A DNA stretch of 37,228 nucleotides, taken from the NCBI GenBank assembly GCA_017410065.1, contig JAFQRL010000026.1:1-37228 (forward strand), given 5' to 3'. A program made the position numbers and the translations under genes. Under the pieces are notes generated by a model. The model was given only the letters and a program-made list of their open reading frames with translations. It was not told the DNA's origin and made no database searches. This DNA comes from Clostridia bacterium. Its GTDB lineage: Bacteria > Bacillota > Clostridia > Oscillospirales > CAG-272. Of the stretch, positions 32,746 to 37,228 are shown in pieces (position 1 is the first letter of the stretch; each line of letters begins with the position of its first letter).

Positions 32746-34128
32746 GTGAATTTAAAGAAAAATCAAGTTGTTGAAACAGATATAATCGATATAACAAATC
32801 TTGGATTTGGCGTTGGTAAGGTCGGCGGCGAGGTGATCTTTATATCGGGTGCTGTCACAGGCGATCGCGTGCGCACAAGGATAATCAAGCTTTCTTCCTC
32901 ATACGCCATCGGCAGGCTGGAGGAGATCCTTGTTTCCTCGCCAAACAGAGTTGACGACAGATGCCATATTGCTCCTTGCAAGAGCTGTGCCTATAAGGCG
33001 GTGAGCTATGAGCACGAGATGGCTATAAAGGAGGAGAACGTTCGTGCGGCATTTAAAAAGTGCGGGCTGGACGGCATAAGGATCGCACCTCTCGTTCCGT
33101 CGCCCAAGACCTGCGGCTACCGCAACAAGGCGCAATATCCCGTGGCTCTTTCGCCCTCGGGTGAATATCTCATCGGATTCTTTGCGCCTAAAAGCCATAG
33201 AGTCACAGAGGCGGCAGCCTGTCCCCTCTCTCCCAAGCCCTTCTCGGATATTCTTGAGCTCCTGCGCGGATTTTTTGCAAAGCATAAAATATCTGTTTAC
33301 AACGAGGAGGACGGCAAGGGTCTGCTAAGACACATATATCTGCGACGCGGCGAGGTGTCGGGCGAGGTGCTCGTTACCCTCGTTTTGAACGGCAATTCTA
33401 TCCCCTGCGCCGACGAGCTTTGCAAGCTCCTGACCGATGCACATCCCGAGATAGTTGGTATCCTGCTGAACGAAAACCGCAAGAGCACAAACGTCATCCT
33501 CGGCGAAAAATATATAACTCTTTTTGGCAGAGACCATATTTTCGACACCCTCGCGGGCGTGAGGCTTAAGATCACGGCACCCTCCTTCTACCAGGTCAAC
33601 CACGACTGCGCCGAGCTCCTTTATGCCAAGGCGCGGGAGCTCGCCGCTCCCACCAAGGAGGATATGCTCCTCGACCTTTATTGCGGCGCAGGCTCCATCG
33701 GGCTTTCTATGGCAAGGGAGTGCCGCGAGCTTGTCGGCATAGAGATCGTTGATTCCGCGGTGGAGTGCGCAAGGCTTAACGCCGAGGCAAACGGCATTAC
33801 AAACGCATCCTTCTACACAGGCGACGCCGCCGACTCTGAGCGTCTTCTTGAAAATGCCGAAGAACTCCGCGGCGAGAAGCTTCGCCCGGATATCGTTATT
33901 CTTGACCCGCCCCGCCAAGGCTCTGACGAGACGCTCCTTCGCTTTATAGCCTCGCTCGCCCCGAAGCGCATAGTCTATATCTCCTGTAACCCTCAAACTC
34001 TCGCACGTGACCTCAAGGCCCTCCTCCCCCTCGGATACGAGGCGGGCGAGGTAACACCGGTGGATATGTTCCCGGGGACAGGGCACGTCGAGTCCGTCGT
34101 GTGTCTCACACGTCGACTCGACAACTAA
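32746..34128 (+). CDS. rlmD: 23S rRNA (uracil-C5)-methyltransferase RlmD/RumA
   Basis: A 460-residue enzyme that methylates uridine of 23S rRNA (U1939 in E. coli numbering; RlmCD-type double specificity is possible in Bacillota). It has a TRAM domain (1-60), an iron-sulfur cluster motif with slightly contracted spacing (C73-x4-C78-x2-C81 plus the Cys of AAACPLS), the SAM motif LDLYCGAGSIGLSMA, DPPRQGSDE and the catalytic Cys in VYISCNPQTLARDL. The C-terminus HVESVVCLTR is the family's conserved end. Here it is followed by RLDN and a stop formed in a hairpin that inversely repeats the preceding codons. GTG start with weak GAGG. Its 3' end is repeated downstream at 35149 and 36974. Confidence 0.93.
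   Translation: MNLKKNQVVETDIIDITNLGFGVGKVGGEVIFISGAVTGDRVRTRIIKLSSSYAIGRLEEILVSSPNRVDDRCHIAPCKSCAYKAVSYEHEMAIKEENVRAAFKKCGLDGIRIAPLVPSPKTCGYRNKAQYPVALSPSGEYLIGFFAPKSHRVTEAAACPLSPKPFSDILELLRGFFAKHKISVYNEEDGKGLLRHIYLRRGEVSGEVLVTLVLNGNSIPCADELCKLLTDAHPEIVGILLNENRKSTNVILGEKYITLFGRDHIFDTLAGVRLKITAPSFYQVNHDCAELLYAKARELAAPTKEDMLLDLYCGAGSIGLSMARECRELVGIEIVDSAVECARLNAEANGITNASFYTGDAADSERLLENAEELRGEKLRPDIVILDPPRQGSDETLLRFIASLAPKRIVYISCNPQTLARDLKALLPLGYEAGEVTPVDMFPGTGHVESVVCLTRRLDN
34087..34122 (+). repeat. Hairpin at the 3' end of rlmD
   Basis: GTCGAGT (34087-34093) pairs with ACTCGAC (34116-34122), and inside it CGTGTG pairs with CACACG around TCT. The right arm supplies the last codons of the gene. 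The next bases, AACTAAG, recur after the equivalent hairpin at 35158-35197. Confidence 0.65.
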
Positions 34129-34352
34129 GTTCGCCTGCGGCGAGTGAAGTTTTCTTACGAAAGTGAAGTTGCCTATCGGCAGTGAAGTTTGCGCCAAGTT
34201 GGCAACGCCAACTTTTTGTGGCGCAAGTGAATAGTAGTTTAGGGCGAACTTAACTTCACTTTGCGAGTGTTGCGAGCAAAACTTCACTGTGAGGAAATTT
34301 GCAGAGCAAATTGACGAACAACTTCACTACGAGCGGAGTGAGTAACTTCACC
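34129..34352. repeat. Mini-hairpin array A3a (word GTGAAGTT/AACTTCAC)
   Basis: GTGAAGTT separates TCGCC-TGC-GGCGA, TTC-TTAC-GAA, GCC-TATC-GGC and a TGCGCC/GGCGCA stem that encloses a nested hairpin AAGTTGGC/GCCAACTT. After a central non-repeat stretch (about 34228-34253) the word appears inverted (ACTTCAC), separating TTTGC/GCAAA-type and TACGAGC/GTGAGTA hairpins. It lies between rlmD and the 228-residue gene. Confidence 0.8.
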
Positions 34353-34361
34353 AATTCGTTG

Positions 34362-34433
34362 GGACAAATGTGAGTTTTGAGCAATGCTCGAAAATACCAT
34401 TTACAGCAGTACGGTATAACATATCGAAAGGAG
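34362..34433 (+). promoter_or_regulatory. 72-bp leader module, copy 1
   Basis: This segment is 85% identical (61 of 72) to 35806-35877, and each copy leads into the AAAGGAG of an unrelated gene. It contains TATAAC near its end and TTTACA upstream, but at a spacing too short for a normal sigma-A promoter, so the -35 element is unclear. Confidence 0.7.
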
Positions 34434-34443
34434 ATTATCCAAA

Positions 34444-35130
34444 GTGACTTATGGAATTATAAAAAACAAAGACGGTTCGACCTATGTGTCACCGATATTT
34501 GCTTTGAAATATGCAGGTTGGAAATCAGAGGCGATTGTCTTTAATGAAACATTTGAAAAAATCAAAAAAATAAAAATGTGGGATTCTGGTTTTGGTGGAA
34601 TCCACAGAATTGTATTTGTGCTTGAAAATGATTTTGACACAAGCGGTGGAGACTTTGCCGGATATGATTGGGTAATCAACGACAAAGCTCTTTTCAAGGC
34701 ACTTCGGTCAAAGAAAGGTGTAAATATAGAGGATTTCCCTTTATTCAAAGAGTATTGCAAGGATATATGTGTGCCCGATCTCCTTGAGATAAAAAATGAG
34801 AAAGATATCGCTGCTCTCGAAGATGTTTCATTTGGATTTCACGATTCCCTCATACACGAGTATGAAGAAAAGGATGGCAGTATTGTAATACGCTTTGATA
34901 CAACGTGGGATTGCTACATTACCGTAACCTTTGACGAAGTTACCGAGGCCAACTTCAAGGAAAAAGTAGGTCAGATATTGGATTCGGAAATCAAGAAAAC
35001 GGACGAAGGCTTTTCATTCACGGTATTAGACGGCTTTGCAGGTTGGATTGATGGCTGTGATTACGAGGCTGAAATGGGTGAGCCGTATATCAAGAGCAAA
35101 AAGATTTTTTGGCATATTGAAATTGCTTAA
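34444..35130 (+). CDS. Unrecognised 228-residue protein
   Basis: GTG start 34444 with AAAGGAG upstream. A soluble acidic protein, no signal or membrane segment. The first half includes a conserved-looking MWDSGFGGIHRIVFVLENDFD. The second half has FGFHDSLIHEYEEKDGSIVIRFDTTWDCYITVTFDEV, a beta-hairpin-rich pattern like proteins with an FHDS-type motif of unknown function. Composition is AT-richer and codon use less GC-biased than rlmD upstream, suggesting acquisition. It is bounded by two near-copies of the same hairpin array and shares its leader module with the gene at 35885. An immunity-type role is conceivable for small solitary cytosolic proteins of this kind but has no direct support. 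Confidence 0.7.
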   Translation: MTYGIIKNKDGSTYVSPIFALKYAGWKSEAIVFNETFEKIKKIKMWDSGFGGIHRIVFVLENDFDTSGGDFAGYDWVINDKALFKALRSKKGVNIEDFPLFKEYCKDICVPDLLEIKNEKDIAALEDVSFGFHDSLIHEYEEKDGSIVIRFDTTWDCYITVTFDEVTEANFKEKVGQILDSEIKKTDEGFSFTVLDGFAGWIDGCDYEAEMGEPYIKSKKIFWHIEIA

Positions 35131-35148
35131 AATATATCTTTTGGTCTT

Positions 35149-35190
35149 ATGACCCACGTTGAAACTATTGTTTGTCTTTGCAAACAATAG
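35149..35190 (+). pseudogene. Leftover 3' end of an rlmD gene, copy 1
   Basis: Reads M-T-HVETIVCL-C-K-Q then TAG, matching the conserved C-terminus of RlmD/TrmA-family enzymes (HVESVVCL in the intact gene upstream). No upstream part of the gene is present; the match begins at ACCCACGT. It lies 18 nt after the stop of the 228-residue gene. Confidence 0.7.
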
Positions 35191-35197
35191 TTTCAAC
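35158..35197 (+). repeat. Perfect 17-bp hairpin overlapping the rlmD remnant
   Basis: GTTGAAACTATTGTTTG (35158-35174) is exactly inverted at 35181-35197 across a 6-nt loop. The left arm is the rlmD-derived coding sequence; the right arm is its inverted copy. There is no T-run, so it is not a standard terminator. Confidence 0.85.
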
Positions 35198-35201
35198 AAC
35201 T

Positions 35202-35412
35202 AAGTTTGCCCTTATGGGCAAGTGAAGTTTTCTTACGAAAGTGAAGTTGCCTATCGGCAGTGAAGTTTGCGCCACGAGTGGCGCAAGTGAATAGTAGTTT
35301 AGGGCGAACTTAACTTCACTTTGCGAGTGATGCGAGCAAAACTTCATTGTGAGGAAATTTGCAGAGCAAATTGACGAACAACTTCACTACGAGCGAAAGC
35401 GAGTAACTTCAC
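35202..35412. repeat. Mini-hairpin array A3b, near-duplicate of A3a
   Basis: Same word and order as A3a, but the first hairpin is TTGCCC-TTAT-GGGCAA instead of TCGCC-TGC-GGCGA, and the TGCGCC/GGCGCA stem has a short ACGAGT loop instead of a nested hairpin. The last hairpin differs too (GCGAAAGC for GCGGAGTG). The remainder is almost identical. Confidence 0.8.
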
Positions 35413-35451
35413 CTTATCAGGCTTCACCAAACACCAAAAAGGAGAAAACCT

Positions 35452-35805
35452 ATGAAGGATTCAGAACTGCGCACAAGAGCAAAGGCACTTGCTCTGCATA
35501 TAATCGCTGTCTGTGATGACGTGGATACTCGCAAAGGCAGGGGTGTGCTTGTCAATCAAATAGTTAGTAGTGCCACTTCCATCGGTGCCAATATCCACGA
35601 GGCAAACTATGCGGCAAGTAAATCCGACTTTATAAACAAATTTCATATAGCACTCAAAGAGTGTGGCGAGACGGAATATTGGATTGAAATGCTCGTTGGT
35701 TCAGATGCGATAAGCGAGCAAACCGCCAAAGACCTTTTGCAAGAATGTGGGGTTATACGACGTATGCTTGTGAAATCTATTACCACCGCAAAGGAAAACA
35801 GTTGA
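35452..35805 (+). CDS. Four-helix-bundle protein (23S rRNA-IVP/Avd-like family)
   Basis: A 117-residue helical protein of the family encoded in 23S rRNA intervening sequences (TIGR02436), which also includes the Avd accessory protein of diversity-generating retroelements. Typical features are RTRAKALALHIIAVC, the QIVSSATSIGANIHEANYAASKSDFINKFHIALKECGETEYWIEML core and a final helix. ATG 35452 follows AAAAGGAG. Here it is neither within an rRNA gene nor beside a reverse transcriptase, so its job is unknown. The next leader module begins directly at its stop codon. Confidence 0.88.
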   Translation: MKDSELRTRAKALALHIIAVCDDVDTRKGRGVLVNQIVSSATSIGANIHEANYAASKSDFINKFHIALKECGETEYWIEMLVGSDAISEQTAKDLLQECGVIRRMLVKSITTAKENS

Positions 35806-35877
35806 GGACAAATGTGAGTTTTGAGCAAAGTTCAAAAGTGCATTTTACAGCTGTTTAGTATAACATATCGAAAGGAG
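35806..35877 (+). promoter_or_regulatory. 72-bp leader module, copy 2
   Basis: 85% identical to 34362-34433, ending at AAAGGAG 7 nt before a TTG start. The 5' end and the last 22 bases are identical in both copies, while the middle has diverged. Confidence 0.7.
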
Positions 35878-35884
35878 CAGCGCT

Positions 35885-36946
35885 TTGAAAGAAGAAAAGA
35901 ACATAATAGAAGCAATATCTGAAACCATTGCAAATGCTGCCGGTGATGAAAATTTTACTCTGCCGCTTGCAGCTTGGCAAACAAACGGCTCGCAATCGGG
36001 CGAAATCAATGCTGCTTATGTTGAGGAGATCAAGGCGTATCAAGCTTCGCCCACTTCGCCTTGCAGTAAGGCTACTGCACTCAAGCTCTTAAAGCGTTTT
36101 GCTCGCAAGGATTTTCGCGACTTTTGGACTACGCCTGTTCTCGAATACCTCCCTGCCGTTAGTGAAGGTACGATGAAGCTATGCGAAACTGTTTATCCGC
36201 ACGATGAGGCTATATGCTATGCAAAAGAGTTAATTGCAACACTTTCGGCTAAAGAATTGGCAAAAGATTTTCTCTACGGTGTCGCACACAATGCGCCCGA
36301 ATACAGAACTGCACTTGCTTGCTACTACTATATTAAAAATTTGCCCGCTCACGAATTTGAGGAAAAATACGTCGGCTCGGTAGTCGGCAAGGACGGTGAA
36401 TTTGAGGACAGATACAACGAAAATCGTTGTGAGATATGCGGATATCAGCACACTTTCAGCCGAGAACCCAAGATGCAATTTTGGCACATCAACGTTGATA
36501 TGGAGCACTTCTATTTTAAAGCGTTAATTCCATTTCTATTTGATCTGAACACGGCAATTATATTTTTAGAAGAATACAAAACGCTTCCACGTCCAAACCA
36601 TTCTGTTTCGGATTACGAGCATTTCAAAAAAATTATTGAGGTCATAGAAAATTCACCTCAAAACACGACATCGGGAAAGCTACGCCGAGAATTGAAGCAA
36701 TCCGGACTATTAGCAATGACAATGGAGCAGACCGAGGCGTTCGTTGATATGTTGGGATACCTCAACATTTTACATCCAAGCGATTCCTTCGGCGTTACCG
36801 CAGGACACATTTGTGAAAAAGATATGCTGTTACCGTTAAGCGACAGGGGGTATGCGGCTTATCCCGTTAACCGTTGGACGAGAAAATGCGGAATTGACTA
36901 TGATAGCATTTCAATGCTTTTCGATGGAATTTATGACTCAAAATGA
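35885..36946 (+). CDS. Unrecognised 353-residue protein with a Cys-pair motif
   Basis: TTG start 35885 with AAAGGAG 7 nt upstream. A soluble, largely helical protein. Mid-protein it has NRCEICGYQHTFSREPK, a CxxCG knuckle with a following His that may hold a metal but lacks a clear second Cys pair. The C-terminal third holds a winged-helix-like segment (SGKLRRELKQSGLLAMTMEQTEAFVDMLGYLNIL) and ends in WTRKCGIDYDSISMLFDGIYD. No family recognised. Codon use is AT-richer than rlmD, and it shares its leader with the 228-residue gene, which points to a common acquisition route. Confidence 0.7.
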   Translation: MKEEKNIIEAISETIANAAGDENFTLPLAAWQTNGSQSGEINAAYVEEIKAYQASPTSPCSKATALKLLKRFARKDFRDFWTTPVLEYLPAVSEGTMKLCETVYPHDEAICYAKELIATLSAKELAKDFLYGVAHNAPEYRTALACYYYIKNLPAHEFEEKYVGSVVGKDGEFEDRYNENRCEICGYQHTFSREPKMQFWHINVDMEHFYFKALIPFLFDLNTAIIFLEEYKTLPRPNHSVSDYEHFKKIIEVIENSPQNTTSGKLRRELKQSGLLAMTMEQTEAFVDMLGYLNILHPSDSFGVTAGHICEKDMLLPLSDRGYAAYPVNRWTRKCGIDYDSISMLFDGIYDSK

Positions 36947-36973
36947 GCCCTTTTACTTTCACAACCCCCGTTT

Positions 36974-37021
36974 TTGACCCACGTGGAAAGTTTAGTTTGT
37001 CTGCAAAAGCAGACAAACTAA
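36974..37021 (+). pseudogene. Leftover 3' end of an rlmD gene, copy 2
   Basis: Reads L-T-HVESLVCL-QKQTN then TAA, again the conserved C-terminus of RlmD. As in copy 1 the recognisable match begins at TGACCCACGT. It lies 27 nt after the stop of the 353-residue gene. Confidence 0.7.
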
Positions 37022-37022
37022 A
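36991..37022 (+). repeat. Perfect 14-bp hairpin overlapping the second rlmD remnant
   Basis: TTTAGTTTGTCTGC (36991-37004), loop AAAA, and its exact complement at 37009-37022. The left arm is rlmD-derived coding sequence and the right arm is an inverted copy that supplies the stop codon. Confidence 0.85.
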
Positions 37023-37228
37023 GCGATATAAATCCTCACGGATTTGCGATATAAGCACAGCTTGCGATATTTGCCTTACGGCAAGCAATATGCCGCGAAC
37101 TGCGCGGCGTGAGGATTTATAAAGAGCGTACTTTCCACCACGTTCGCCACGGGCGAACATATCGCTGTTTCGAATTCGAAACAATATCGCGCTTGCGGAG
37201 AAAGCATATCGCGCACCGAAGGTGCATA
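37023..37228. repeat. Mini-hairpin array A4 (word GCGATAT/ATATCGC), runs off the window
   Basis: GCGATAT at 37023, 37046, 37064 (variant GCAATAT at 37085) separates AAATCC-TCAC-GGATTT, AAGC-ACA-GCTT, TTGCC-TTAC-GGCAA and GCCGCG/CGCGGC. The inverted word ATATCGC at 37159, 37184 and 37206 separates GTTCGCC-ACG-GGCGAAC, the palindrome GTTTCGAATTCGAAAC, GCTT/AAGC and GCACC/GTGC. Larger dyads join the halves: ATAAATCCTCAC with GTGAGGATTTAT, and ACGTGGAAAGT (36981) with ACTTTCCAC (37130). Confidence 0.8.

Noticed and set aside
35158..37022. Integron attC sites
   Set aside because: The cassette-like layout suggested it, but no RYYYAAC/GTTRRRY pairs with the expected bulges are seen and the hairpins align with the rlmD coding end instead.

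Overview
The window looks like chromosomal DNA of an uncultured gut-type Clostridia (Bacillota). This is inferred from AAGGAGG-type ribosome binding sites, several TTG/GTG starts, many consensus sigma-A promoters (TTGACA, 17-nt spacer, TATAAT), and the gene set: KtrAB-like potassium uptake, SstT, YitT, high-molecular-weight rubredoxin and AraC-controlled glycan genes. Nothing here fixes genus or species.

Layout. 1-4289: a polysaccharide-deacetylase-like gene between two arrays of tiny hairpins, then (minus strand) an AraC regulator and an acyltransferase gene broken by one in-frame stop. 4646-8455: a tight plus-strand operon of three Gfo/Idh/MocA-type oxidoreductases and a TIM-barrel sugar isomerase/epimerase. 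This is the gene mix of redox-assisted glycoside cleavage or keto-sugar metabolism. 8530-11094: an XRE repressor with a two-dyad operator, a frameshifted lipoprotein, and a 44-bp remnant of the epimerase gene's 3' end. 11243-19006: an HD phosphohydrolase, a GH36-like alpha-galactosidase, a rubredoxin/flavin reductase, an MBL-fold hydrolase and a large GH20/DUF4838-like glycosidase. 19175-26604 (all minus): alanine and serine/threonine sodium symporters, a YitT protein, an ABC exporter and a KtrAB-like potassium system. 26708-31529: an AT-rich island ending in a tyrosine integrase beside tRNA-Glu(CTC), with two proteins too small for routine ORF calling (48 and 30 aa). 31870-34128: a second AraC regulator and rlmD. 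34129-37228: accessory genes alternating with hairpin arrays and two leftover 3' ends of rlmD.

Two themes stand out. First, intergenic regions carry arrays in which a 7-10 nt array-specific word alternates with different mini-hairpins. In four arrays the word reverses orientation halfway, so the whole array could fold as a branched tree. Second, duplicated gene 3' ends lie beyond inserted accessory genes at two loci (epimerase, rlmD), and a comparable but weaker pattern is seen at tRNA-Glu. This suggests repeated insertion at gene ends. At rlmD the leftover ends are followed by inverted copies of their own last codons. The arrays and 3'-end scars together are the best candidate for an undescribed process.
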